Below, piece after piece: positions 33,283 through 43,956 of a stretch of DNA of 64,000 bases. Position 1 is the stretch's first letter, and each line of letters opens with the position of its first letter. The position numbers and the translations under genes are program-made. Source of the DNA: Chrysoporthe austroafricana (taxonomy: Eukaryota > Ascomycota > Sordariomycetes > Diaporthales > Cryphonectriaceae); contig JYIP02000007.1 of NCBI GenBank assembly GCA_001051155.2, positions 2,110,342-2,174,341 on the forward strand. The letters are read 5' to 3'. The notes below the pieces were generated by a model that worked only from the letters and a program-made list of their open reading frames with translations, searched no databases and was not told the origin of the DNA.

Positions 33283-35589
33283 TTGTCCGCCCACCGACCT
33301 CCGTTTGGTGATAAGGGGGAAGCGGCTGCAAAGGTGTCTGATCTAGATCCCCTCACCCCTTACGACCGTTACGAACGTTACGAAACCCCCTCTCCCGCGC
33401 CCCAGCGCCAGCAGCGGACGCTTCGCCGGTCACAGACCCCTATAGCCACCGAGATAGGCTCGGCGTCCGGCACGGCAACACCACTGTCGCAGCGGGGCCT
33501 ACGACGCACGCCGCGCTTCATCGGCCACCCGAGCCCCCAGGCCCCGGACTCTCCCCCCCGGCCCACGCACCTGGAGGCGGTCTCGGTCGGCATCAGCCCT
33601 GCCGGCCTCTTCACCAAGCCCGGCCCCAACGACGCCCGCGAGAAGCGCCCGAGGCCAGAGCGCCGCCGTCCGGACAGGCAGCTCTCCCAGGGCCTGCTGA
33701 GCGACCCCTTCGGGGATTCCTCTACGACCCTTCCCCCCTCCCTCGTCCCCCCGAGGACTTCGTCCCGCCCGACTGACCGCTCCTCCGCCCACCCGTTTGT
33801 GCACGTCTCCAAGCACACCCACAGTGCTATCCTCTGGGCCCTCGAGGAGGCTCTGAGGCATCCTAACCCCTTCACGCCAGACCTGGTCGAAGAGAACGCC
33901 CAGATGGCCGACATCCGAATCGTCGGCGGCCCGCCCGCCGTCACCAACGGCTTCGGCTCGCCCTCGACCCGGCCCACCGCCCCGCCCGCCCAGACCGGCT
34001 CGCCGTCTCAGGGGATCAAGGGCCCCAAGAAGATCATGGAGGAGCGCGCTGCCAGGGAGGCCGCCCGAGAGGAGCGCAAGAGACAGGAGCGGGAGCGGGA
34101 GCAGATGGAACGGCTCCAGGCCGAGAGCGAGGCGGCGAGACAGCTGGAAGAGCACCAGAGGAGGACGACGGAGCGGAGAGGCAACGCCGCTGCTGGCGCC
34201 GCGCCGTCGGGCGTCGGTATGGTCACGGGCGGGGATCCTTCGGTCCCCATCTCCACCCAGCCCATAGATCCTGCCGGCTCCCAGCGGAGGCGACAACAGC
34301 AGGCCTCCGCACCACCACCACAGCCTTCATCCGGAGCGCAGCCTCCTGCCCAGGCCCCCCGGCGAACCTCGAGGACCAGCGCGCAGCCCCAACAGCCTCT
34401 CCAGTTCTCCGGCGTCCCTAATGCGGACGGAACCGGTGCTCAGATACCTGGCACGACGACCACCCTTCCCGGCGACTCCGGCCCGACCATCCAGCCGCGG
34501 AACACATTCCCCCACGCGTTCGAGCGGTGGGAGGCCCTGTCGGCGCACTGGGAGGGTCTGACGAGCTTCTGGATCCGGAAGCTGCAGCAGCACGCGGACG
34601 AGATCGACCGGGACCCGGTGTCGGCTCAGCTGTCACGGCAGGTCAGCGATCTCTCAGCGGCAGGGGCGAACCTGTTCCACGCGGTCGTCGAGCTCCAGCG
34701 CCTGCGGGCGAGCTCCGAGCGCAAGTTCCAGCGGTGGTTCTTCGAGACCCGGGCCGAACTCGAGCGGCATGAGGAGACCAAGGCAGCGCTGGAGCGCGCC
34801 CTGACCGAGGAGCGGATGTCCAAGGCAGCCGCGATCAAGGAGGCGCTGGACAACGAGCAGAACAACTCGAAGACGCAGAAGAGAATCAGCGAGATGCAGA
34901 AGGAGTTGATAATATCCAAGGAGGAGGCACGCCGTGCCTGGGAGGAGCTGGGCCGCCGGGAGCAGGAGGAACGCGACCGCACCATCTCGCTCCAGCAGGG
35001 CATGCCCACCATCGTGGGAGGGGTTCAGGTGGTGCCCATGACGCAGGGCGTCCCCACCCGCGCCTCCAACTCACAGGAATCGCGACAGCAACAGCCCGAG
35101 GTCTCATCCCCGCAGCAATATCCACAATACTCCCAATCGCCGCCAGGGCACCCATCGGGTGTGCCCGCCTCGGGTGGAGGTTACTACCAGCAGCCGCCGG
35201 GCGCAGGCGACGAGGAGCGGCCGTACAGTGCCGAGGGTCAATCTGAAGGCGGCTATAGTGAGGGTGAGTACCTCATTGATGCTCATGGGAATTTCATCCG
35301 CGACTCCCGCGGACACAAGATCCCTTACCCCGGTACACCAGGGGATGATGATTCTGATTCTGGCGCAGAAGAATACGAGACTCCTTCGGCACAGCCCGGT
35401 GTCAGCTACCCTCCCTCGTCCTCTCAGCAGTGGTCTGGCCAGCCCGATTACTCAGGTAGCGGCTACGCTGCACCTGGTTGGGATGCCATGCCTCGCCACC
35501 ACCATCCTACCCGCCTGAGCGATGTGATTGAAGAGGACGAGACGCGCAGTCGGACAAGTGCGAGCCAGAGCCAGGTCGGCCGGCACTAG
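33283..35589 (+). CDS. large disordered coiled-coil protein, 5' end unresolved
   Basis: A single uninterrupted frame ends at TAG 35587-35589. It is open from the TGA at 33271-33273, but the first in-frame ATG is only at 33904, although the preceding 180 codons look genuinely coding (DPLTPYDRYERYETPSP, TPIATEIGSASGTATPLSQ, KHTHSAILWALEEALRHPNP). The start therefore probably lies in an upstream exon; GATCTAG|ATCCCC at 33351 is a plausible acceptor. Visible parts: a basic Pro/Ser-rich N-terminus, a charged helix (KKIMEERAAREAAREERKRQ), a Gln/Pro-rich linker, then a conserved helical block (FPHAFERWEALSAHWEGLTS, LFHAVVELQRLRASSERKFQ) leading into about 100 residues of coiled coil, and an acidic, Tyr/Pro-rich tail with YLIDAHGNFIRD. 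There is no signal peptide or catalytic motif. I recognise this as a conserved fungal protein but know no function; a scaffold role is a guess. Confidence 0.75.
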   Translation: MSAHRPPFGDKGEAAAKVSDLDPLTPYDRYERYETPSPAPQRQQRTLRRSQTPIATEIGSASGTATPLSQRGLRRTPRFIGHPSPQAPDSPPRPTHLEAVSVGISPAGLFTKPGPNDAREKRPRPERRRPDRQLSQGLLSDPFGDSSTTLPPSLVPPRTSSRPTDRSSAHPFVHVSKHTHSAILWALEEALRHPNPFTPDLVEENAQMADIRIVGGPPAVTNGFGSPSTRPTAPPAQTGSPSQGIKGPKKIMEERAAREAAREERKRQEREREQMERLQAESEAARQLEEHQRRTTERRGNAAAGAAPSGVGMVTGGDPSVPISTQPIDPAGSQRRRQQQASAPPPQPSSGAQPPAQAPRRTSRTSAQPQQPLQFSGVPNADGTGAQIPGTTTTLPGDSGPTIQPRNTFPHAFERWEALSAHWEGLTSFWIRKLQQHADEIDRDPVSAQLSRQVSDLSAAGANLFHAVVELQRLRASSERKFQRWFFETRAELERHEETKAALERALTEERMSKAAAIKEALDNEQNNSKTQKRISEMQKELIISKEEARRAWEELGRREQEERDRTISLQQGMPTIVGGVQVVPMTQGVPTRASNSQESRQQQPEVSSPQQYPQYSQSPPGHPSGVPASGGGYYQQPPGAGDEERPYSAEGQSEGGYSEGEYLIDAHGNFIRDSRGHKIPYPGTPGDDDSDSGAEEYETPSAQPGVSYPPSSSQQWSGQPDYSGSGYAAPGWDAMPRHHHPTRLSDVIEEDETRSRTSASQSQVGRH

Positions 35590-37115
35590 GCTTCGGCATC
35601 ACCTCTCACTCGCGCCCCCGCCCGGTTTCGATCACGAACGTCCCTCGCGGCACTTGAGAAACAGCAATTGAACAGTCCCCGTGGAGTAGCAACTAAGCCA
35701 GCCTGCGACGAGGAAGGGGTCTCGGAAGAGAAGCTGCGACACACTCAATGCAGAAGAAAGAGGAAACACAGGACACTAGCCCCGCGGCCAAAGCTTCTGG
35801 TTCATTTTTACGAACCTCTTGGGTTGCGGTGCCAACGTAATGCGGGCTCTGGAGACCAGCATGATGACAGACTTCCTTGACATACCACAGCGTGCATGCA
35901 TCAATAGCACGTCCGTGGCCTGGCTGTTTCGTTCATCAGCTATCTATCAGCGGAAAAGAAGGACTCGTTCGTACCTCGAATGACGTCTGGCCGTGAACAT
36001 TACTGTACAACACCCCCAACACATTCGTGCTGCTGTCGTTTGATTTTGTTTCTCCTGGAGGCACAGAATCTTTTTGATACCCGCCTGTTCTAAAGGGCAT
36101 TTCACAAGGGGAGTTGAGATGGCGGGTGGTTAGAATCCGTGGTGAAAGCCGTGCGGGATTCGCTTGTTTATTTTTATGTTACTTTTATATTTTTTTTTGT
36201 TTTTGTCGATATTAGTGTCGTCTTGCCAGCGATGTCGGAGAAGAGTTGTTTTTGCATCCCGGCTTCGTGCCTCTATCAGAAAGCATTTCGTGGATTCGGA
36301 CACAGACCTACACGGCATGCATGACCTGAAGCTCGGCTTTCGACACTCACCTCCTCACGGACCAGTCTCCGAACGATCGAGCCACCTGCGGGCTTGGACG
36401 CGGAAGCGGGCAGCCGAGCGATCTTTGTGGCGGCGCGGAGGCACAAACTCAGCAAGGCGTTTGATAGATAGACATCTGGATCTGGAGTTTTCCTAAGGCG
36501 GGCGGCGGGAGAAAGCAAGTCGACGAGGACAAGGCGAATCACCAAGTGCAACACTGTACATCTTCTGTAGTCGTAGTAATAGTAATCCGAGGGCGGCGGC
36601 TGGAGCGAGGGCCGTGGTGTCTATAACCTCCATTACGTGACATATGACATATGACGTGGGGTCTGGGTGACGGTGACGGTGAAATCGCGACTCGGCGTTC
36701 CGTGGTCTTGAATCGTGCCCCCCTTTTTTCCCTCTTTATTCGCGGAGGGGGGGGGCAATCTGTTTAGGGGGGTGGTAGAGGATAGGCTGCGACCTTGGCC
36801 GGCAAGTTCTCCGCTCTCCCGCTCCCGCAGGGTGCCATTGCTAGGGGCTGGCTCTTCCTTGGCCGGGAGACAAGCTTCATCAGTGGTTTGACGGGCGAGT
36901 TGTAACAGCCGTGAGCGAGCTTCTCACCACCACCACCATCAGCACCCTTTCAGGTCTCTTTTTTTGGTCTTTGTTTTTTCCCTAACCAGTGGGAGGTAAG
37001 ACCACAACCACCTGAGACCCAATTTGCATTATAGAAGCTAGACTAACTTATCAACCAACAGGCGTTTACCGGCGCTGGGTTGGCTCGGGGGTGTGATTCC
37101 TACTCGTCTGGTGCG
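35590..37115. other. intergenic, 3' flank and promoter region
   Basis: 3' flank of the coiled-coil gene followed by the promoter side of the HAD gene. T runs occur near 36170-36200 and 36958, and a CACCACCACCACC stretch near 36930. No supported gene. Confidence 0.45.
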
Positions 37116-38805
37116 ATGCGCGCATTGTCCAGGGCGGCGCGGGTGCTTCCCCCCAGCACCACCGGCGCCGCATGGCCGCTGGCGTTTGCGGTGTCGCTGC
37201 CGCGGCGGGCGCCGCTGGCAGCGTACTCCAGCCTCCGCCACGGGGAACGCGGGCCGCTAGGTCCGCGACGGCCGCGGCCTGCCGCCGCGTCTGGGCTGGG
37301 CGGGAGCGACAGCGACAGTGACAGCGGCGCGTCGACCGGCGGGAGCGAGGGCGGGAGCTCGGCGACGTCGTCGGACAGCGGCACGGCCTCCTCCCGCCCG
37401 AGGTTCGCGTTTGCCTTCGAGTGAGTCTTGGGGATCCTGGGCCCTCCTGCTGGCCGGCTGGGGCTGACTATGTCGTCTGCAGCATCGACGGCGTGCTGTT
37501 GCACAAGTCAGAACCCATCAAGGGCGCGATGGAGACGCTGCGGTATCTTCAGAAGCATAAGGTTCCGTTCATTCTGCTCAGTACGTCGTCTCCTCGAGAC
37601 ACTACATCCTCCCTATTTTGGCTTATCCGATCACAGCCTCATGCTGATGACGACCACTAGCGAACGGCGGGGGCAAGTCTGAGGAGGCGCGGGTGAGGGA
37701 GCTGTCCGAGAAGCTGGGCGTGGGCCTCGACACCTCCAACTTTGTGCAGAGCCACACGCCGTACCAGCTCCTCGCCCGGCCCGACCTTTCGGAGGCCATG
37801 GGCTCGGACTTCAGTGACCTGCCGTCGTACCTAGAGCACACGGTCGGCATCAAGGATCTGCAAGGGTCCAGCGTCCTCGTCCTGGGCTCCAATGCGTCCG
37901 CGGCGCGCCGCATCGCACAAGGCTACGGCTTCAAGTCAGTGGTGACGCCGGCCGACATCTTGACCGCCTGTCCGCAGATCTTCCCCTTCGACCCGTTGTC
38001 GGAGTTCTACGAGAAGCAGGAGATCCTCCCCCTGCCCAAGCCAATATACAACCCCAGCCACGCCGGGCTGAAGCTCCAGGACTGCCTCAAGATCGACGCG
38101 ATCCTGGTCTTCAACGACCCGCGGGACTGGGCCGTCGACATCCAGCTCATCACGGACCTGCTGCTCTCCCACCGCGGCTACCTGGGTACGTACAGCCCCA
38201 AGAACGGTAGCCGCCACGGAGGCGCACCGTGGCAGTCGGACGGCCAGCCGGCCCTCGTCTTCAGCAATTGCGACCTCCTCTGGAGCACGGGCTACCACCT
38301 GGCGCGGTTCGGCCAGGGGGCCTTCCGCAACGCTGTGAGGGCGCAGTTCAGCGCGATCGTGGCACAGGCCGACGGGGCGCACGACTACCAGCTGAAGGAC
38401 TTCACGTTCGGCAAGCCCGAGAGGGCCACATACCACTACGCGCAGAAGGTCCTGATGAGGCACCTCCGGGCGCTGTGGCAGCCTCAGGAGCAGGGCGGGA
38501 GCGCCAACGACAACAGTGGTTCCCGGCATGCCGATCCCCTCGAGAGCGTCTGGATGGTGGGCGACAACCCGGAGAGCGACATCCGCGGCACCAACACGTG
38601 GATGGGCAGCCGGGGATCGAAGGGAGCCAGCGCCCTCCGGCCCAGCTGGAAGTCCTGCCTAGTCAGGACGGGCGTCTGGGACGAGGCGAAGGTGCCTCGC
38701 AACCGACTGGCCCCGGCGGCGGTGCCGGATACGGTGCAGGATGATGTCAAGGCCGCGGTGAACTACGCATTCGAGATGGAGGGGTGGCCGGAGAGGTTAG
38801 AGTAG
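37116..38805 (+). CDS. mitochondrial HAD-superfamily hydrolase, CECR5/HDHD5-like
   Basis: Three exons (37116-37420, 37483-37580, 37661-38805) encode 515 residues. The introns are 62 and 80 nt, with GTGAGT/TGCAG and GTACGT/ACTAG borders. The N-terminus (MRALSRAARVLPPS, Arg-rich, no acid residues for 40 positions) looks like a mitochondrial presequence, followed by a Ser/Asp/Gly-rich spacer. HAD motif I, FAFDIDGVLLH, has Asp102 and Asp104 and is split by intron 1 inside the first Asp codon. Motif II is in LLTNGGGKS, split by intron 2. The late acidic motif is MVGDNPESDIRGTN near residue 436. YLEHTVGIKDLQGS and LVFNDPRDWAVDIQL lie in the cap and core. This layout matches the TIGR01456 CECR5 group, whose physiological substrate is unknown. 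The catalytic residues are intact. Confidence 0.88.
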
Positions 38806-40187
38806 GGGGCAGCGGCGCTTCTGGCGCATAAGACCTGGCAATGGTCTTGGCTCCGTGATGCTGGGGCCGGCTGTCTGGCGAGCGGGCTTCGTGCAGGGTC
38901 TTTTTGTTCGCTCCCAGCATCGAAGCCAGCTGGGCCACAGCCCGCAGCAAGGCCCTGTGCAGGTAATTATAGAAAAGACAAAGTCGATCACAACACGGGC
39001 ATCGAGATCATCTTCCTTCTGTGGTTCAATGTACCCACCAAGTAAGGTGAATGTTACCGTGCAGATGCAGATCTTCCTTCTCGCCACCGGGAATAATGGG
39101 CAAGTGTCCTGCGCAGCTCGTCAATGGGATGCGGAGGACCCCGCGAAGAACCTCTCTTTAAGGCCTCCTCCTCGCATGGCACGTCGAGGCTCGCCGCGTG
39201 CCGCCTCAGCGATACTAATGCGAGTGGGCACTAGGCTGATTTAGGAAAAAGAAAAAAGAAGGGGAGAAAAAAAGAGCCAGCCGCGACGACACGCTAAGAA
39301 AATAAGACGTTAAAATCTAGCCGACTATGGACTACTGGGTATGTAGGGCCATCTACACCCCCCCCCAACAACCACTCAAAAAATAACAGGAAAAACGTCA
39401 AGAGAAACAGGATAAAAATTTAACCCAATTTTTAAGAAATGGGACCCAGCAGGAGGCGGGATTCCTTCTGCTGTCATACTTCAATACATCCCCTTATTTC
39501 AGTCTCAAAATGATGCCAGCTCCAATTAACTGTGTCCACTTAATAGCGTGCGCGGCATGTGGGGGGGACGTCGTCGTCACCTCGACCTAGACCACCGGCG
39601 GAGACTGGATGATAGTAGGCCTCTGAAGCAGATTCGGTGTGGCTGAGGGCCTATTTTTACCAGACACTCCATGGGCGCTGGGCAGGCGTCCTTATCAGAC
39701 TTATCATGATTCGGCACCATGACCCGATTTTTCAAGGGGGCGTGCGCCTCTGAGAGATTGTCGACACCTCGATTGCGCGTCACCGCAGGGCGGAGCAGGC
39801 TTCGAATTTCCCGACCGGGGGACCTGCTGCCAACCATGGGCCCACACCCCGCTGGCGTGCTGGATCTGCATGTACAAGTCATGGCAATATCCTACTCCCG
39901 TATACATATCATTCTTTCGGACAGGGAGAGCAGACGGGAGAGAGAGAGAAAACCAGGCCTAGGAACGCTCATCCGAACCTCTCAAGGAGTCCCCTCGTCC
40001 TTCCTGAACATTATTCCCTAAGCGGTGCGCTCGCGTTTCCTCTCGCCGCCGCCGCCCCCCACGACTGCATACTACTTGCTTGCCAGGTCCGCGACACCGG
40101 CTTGTCCCGAACCCAGGCGTTACTGCCCATCACCGGCCCAGGACACGCGACTTGCAGGCCGGGCCGAGCCAGCGCCGGAGCGCAGCC
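38806..40187. other. intergenic with poly-A-rich patch
   Basis: AT-rich from 39240 to 39560 with A runs and a C run near 39357; otherwise featureless. 40025-40187 is the GC-rich 5' leader of the glucanase gene. Frames there have no motif. Confidence 0.45.
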
Positions 40188-40612
40188 ATGGGACAGATGG
40201 AGATGCAGCCTCACGGCCCTCTCGGCTTCCTCAAGACGCTGAGCAAGAAGACTTGGATCATAATAGGCAGCGTGGCCACCGTAATACTTATTGTCGCCAT
40301 CGCGGTCCCCGTCGAGGAGGAAAAGGCGAACGCATATCCCGCCTACACGGCGCTCAACTACACGCTCGCGGATACCTATGAGGGCGAGGACTTCTTCAGC
40401 TACTTCGATTATTACACAGACACAGGTTCGGCCTTCTCCCCTTCACCCCCACCTGGGACCACGCGCTTACAGTGTATCAAGATCCCTCGGGCGGCACCGT
40501 GACATATGTGGACTCGGAGACGGCCAGCTCTCTCAACCTGACATACGCATCCAGCTCGTCAGCCGTCCTCCGCGTCGACACGTCCGATGCGGACAGCTCC
40601 TCAAGCGACTCT

Positions 40613-40644
<32 letters not shown>

Positions 40645-41533
40645 CAGTAGCAGTAGCAGTAACAACAACAACAACCAGGGCAACCAGCAGGGCGGCCAGT
40701 CATCCCAGGGCGGCGCCCCAGGTCGGAAACAGCGCCGCGCCGACTCCACCACCGCCCGCAACAGCGTCCGCGTGACCTCCAAGACGACCTACGATAAGGG
40801 CCTCTTCATCTTCGACGTGAAGCACTCACCCATAGGGTGCGGCACCTGGCCTGCGCTGTGGCTGACGGACCCGGACAACTGGCCGGCGCACGGGGAGATC
40901 GACGCCATGGAGGCGGTGAACATGGGCTCCACGGGGAACCAGATGACGCTGCACACCAAGAGCAACTGCGAGATGGACCACAAGCGCGAGATGAACGGCA
41001 CGGCGCTGTACGAGAACTGCTACTGGGACGCCAACGACGAGGCCGGGTGCGGCGTCAAGGGGGACAACGCGACGTTCGGCGCTACCTACAACGAGAACGG
41101 CGGCGGCATCACCGCGGTCGAGTGGCGGAGCGAGGGCATCCGCGTCTGGCAGTTCGCGAGGGGTTACGTGCCAAGCGACATCGACGCCGGCAGCCCCGAC
41201 CCCAGCACGTGGGGCACGGCGACGGCGGACTTCCCCGACACCGGGTGTGATATCGACACGCACTTCCAGAACCAGTCCATCATCATCAACATCGACTTTT
41301 GCGGTAGCTGGGCTGGCGGCAGCGACTATACTTCGGCCGGGTGTAAGTGGAGCTTCGAACCCCTCTCTTTCGCCCTGCTCTGCCGCATAGTTCGTATATG
41401 AAAGGCGATAAGTGCTGACAATCCTGCTACCTCAGGCCCGAGCAACTGTACAGACTTCGTTGCGAACAATCCGTCCAACTTCACAGACGCATACTGGGAG
41501 TTCGGATCGTTCCAGGTGTACCAAGCCTCTTGA
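40188..41533 (+). CDS. membrane-anchored GH16 endo-beta-glucanase
   Basis: Exons 40188-40425, 40482-41342 and 41436-41533 encode 398 residues. The first acceptor is either CTTACAG (40472) or ATCAAG (40481). The second gives YTDTDPSGGTVTYVD, fits the CTTAC branch site and is preferred; the two choices differ by three residues. Topology is type II: a short basic N-terminus, one membrane helix (KTWIIIGSVATVILIVAIAV, about residues 21-40), then an extracellular catalytic domain. The GH16 signature GEIDAMEAVN (about residue 218) carries the nucleophile Glu, Asp and acid/base Glu. GTWPALWLTDPDNWP and the Cys-rich end CPSNCTDFVANNPSNF are typical of fungal endo-1,3(4)-beta-glucanases. A long Ser/Asn/Gln tract (about residues 120-160) interrupts the N-terminal part of the fold, encoded by an AGC repeat. 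The likely role is cell-wall glucan remodelling. Confidence 0.87.
40613..40677 (+). repeat. AGC/AGT/AAC trinucleotide repeat in the GH16 coding region
   Basis: About 22 triplets coding Ser then Asn, within exon 2. The frame is maintained. It is likely variable between strains. Confidence 0.9.
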
Positions 41534-42584
41534 CATTACTAGACAGATACCCAGATACAAATTTCCTTCAATCACAATAATCAAGAGAAAATCAATCAAA
41601 ACTTCCACCTGCTTCCTCGTGATCTGCCAACGTGAAAGAAATTTAACCCAAAACCAAATGATTTCCGTCTGCAGTCGTGCAGGACACCCATCAGCGATCA
41701 GAAACCCGAGCTATAGGCCTAGAGAGGTGCAGCAACCCTATGTTACTTAAATCTCGCGGATAGCGAGACACTTGGGAACATTGGCGATCTTCACGCCACC
41801 ATGTAACAATCGTGATACTCGCAAGGGGCCGGCTGTCCCATCCTCGAGGCGTACTGTCGATCTTCCCATCTCGCTTGCCAAAACTCCTAGAGCTAGATCT
41901 CGAACCTGGAATTATCCCAGAGATACGAAACTCCCGCTTCGGAGTCACCGAATACTCTCTGCCGTAGTCTACCGGAAAGGCACTCCGTCTTATCGTATCG
42001 CGAGGATAGCAGGTGGGCATCCGAAGAGTGTCATGGCAAGATGGCCAAAGAGGCCTGCAGCTATGGTGAGCTGATGCCACAGGGGATGACGCCAGATATA
42101 CTCAGGGTCAACACTCTAGCACTTATCATAGCGCTCTGGGAGAAGGTCAAGTTGTCGACAGTAATTTTCCGTACAAAAATCTCCTCAAGGCTATATATAG
42201 TCTGAAAGCTTCTGAGCTTGAATCTTGGAGACTTTAATTGTGAGTGGGCGTTGACTGTCAAGAAGCCTCTCGGTTTCTATGAAAAGCTTAGTCCATGAAT
42301 TGGGCAGTTGACACAGTTTTTCACAAGTAAATTTCATCCTACGCTTGGTGCCAATCTTTTCTGTGATGAAAAGAATAGCGATGTCATTGTCTAGAAGTAT
42401 TGTGACCACCTCTTCCTTGAATTCTCGATGGAGAGCGGCCACATCCCAGGTTGCCAGGGGGAGAGAACACCATCCTCGCGAGATCGTCTTGAGGAGGAGG
42501 GCCAATGTTTTCGTACATCTGAAAGCTGTACGAATTCTGATTACCATTGGCTCGTCCGAGCTGGTCCTGCTCCACATCCTCATG
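41534..42584. other. intergenic, possible transposon scrap
   Basis: 3' flank of the glucanase gene, then moderately AT-rich DNA. A minus-strand frame at 42191-42634 contains TWDVAALHREFKEEVVTILL, followed by DNDIAILFITEKIG. This vaguely recalls the start of a LINE-type endonuclease domain, but I could not confirm it and do not call a gene. Confidence 0.35.
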
Positions 42585-43390
42585 GGGCAATTATCGCTGT
42601 CAATGTGTGGGATGGCCTTCTGACGTATGCTCAACTAATCAGGCCATCAAGCCGAGATTCTCACCAGACACATTGTTGTCAAAGGCGTTCTCGCCAAAGC
42701 TGCCTGTGAGGTGGTTCCAATTTGTTTCTGAGAAACCAAATCCACAATTATCTTGATGTTGGCGATTAATTATGAAAGTAGGAAGCGCTTATGCACCTAT
42801 GGATCCTCCGGTTGTCCTGATCAACCAGATGTACTCCCATATATAAAGAAAGCACTTGTAACGATGCACTCATTACGGCTTGCAAGACTTCAAGCCAATG
42901 GATTCCTGATGATTGGTGGAGAGAGATGCACAAACTGTACCCAACCTACGCTGCTCTCACTGTATCCACCTCTGGGAGTACAGGCAGGCCGAAAGAGGTG
43001 CCTTGGTCACTGCTCTTTTTGCCCGCTCGTAATGAGGACTGGGCTTAAATTTGGGCTGAACTCGACTTCGCGAGTCCTTCAGATGGCGGCCTACGTGTTC
43101 GATCTTAGCAACAACGAATTCTTCATGGTACTGGGACGTAGAAGTTGCAAAGGAAGAGAGACTGTTTAACAACCCACAAAGGTGTTATCAACAAATTTAG
43201 GGCCAATTGGCTATTTTCGACACTTACTGCTACAGCGGCACCGGAAGAACCTTCAGTGGCTCCTAGACTCTAGACATTGATCTTAGGTGAGGTGGTGTGG
43301 CAGGATATCATCGACCGATGGGCGCCTTCTGTGAGATTAACCTCCACGTGGGGACTAGCCGAAGGCACCATATGGCCATCGATCACCCCT
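42585..43390 (+). pseudogene. NRPS adenylation-domain fossil
   Basis: Pieces of an adenylation domain occur in the correct order and spacing but in shifting frames: VNVWDGLLTYAQL (about 42598), KAACEVVPICF (about 42695), GSAYAPMDPP (42781-42810, core motif A2), TSGSTGRPKEV (about 42968-43000, A3), STSRVLQMAAYVFDLSNN (about 43062, A4 region), ANWLFSTLTATAAPEEPSVA (about 43210), then TLILGE and DIIDRWAPSVRL (about 43274-43345), and STWGLAEGT, matching the A5 NxYGPxE region. Stops and frame changes separate most pieces (for example after NEDWA near 43045 and inside PRL*TLILG). Such domains activate an amino acid as an adenylate in nonribosomal peptide synthesis. No condensation or carrier domain is visible beside it, so this is an isolated remnant. 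Confidence 0.75.
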
Positions 43391-43956
43391 CTCCTAGGGC
43401 CTCCAAGGAATTAATCGCTGGATGCAAGGAAGAACTCGGCTTCTATGAGCAGGGACACTAATTAGAATGTTCTGATATGAGACTGTACAAGACGTAATAT
43501 ACAGTGGTAGAACCCCCCCCCCCCGATATGGATGCCCATTTTGAGACAGGGCTGGAAGTTGTAGAGCTGGAAGGAGGGGAGAGAAGCTTGGAGAAAATGA
43601 TAGACGGGGTCATAAGATGCATGGCGAGGGCGAGCATGGCCAACCGCTGTCATGCTCCTCCCTTTAGACCCCTTCACGTGCCCTTGTCTGTAGGATAGCC
43701 TGCACGTGACAGTATGCCTTGCGAGTGCTCAGGACCTGGTTATACAGTAGCGAGGCGCTCGAGCCTCCCAAGGGCTCGTGCACAGCCCTGTACTGTGTAT
43801 ATATAATAGCAGCCCAGGTTCCCTGAGAGCTTGAGAATTTCCTGCTCTGGCAGAGCTCTTCTCCACCTTCACCCCAAGGATTTATTCCTTCCTCCCTCCA
43901 CACTGACATATATGTCTATACTTATACATATCTCCATATCTTCGGGACCTGGTAAT

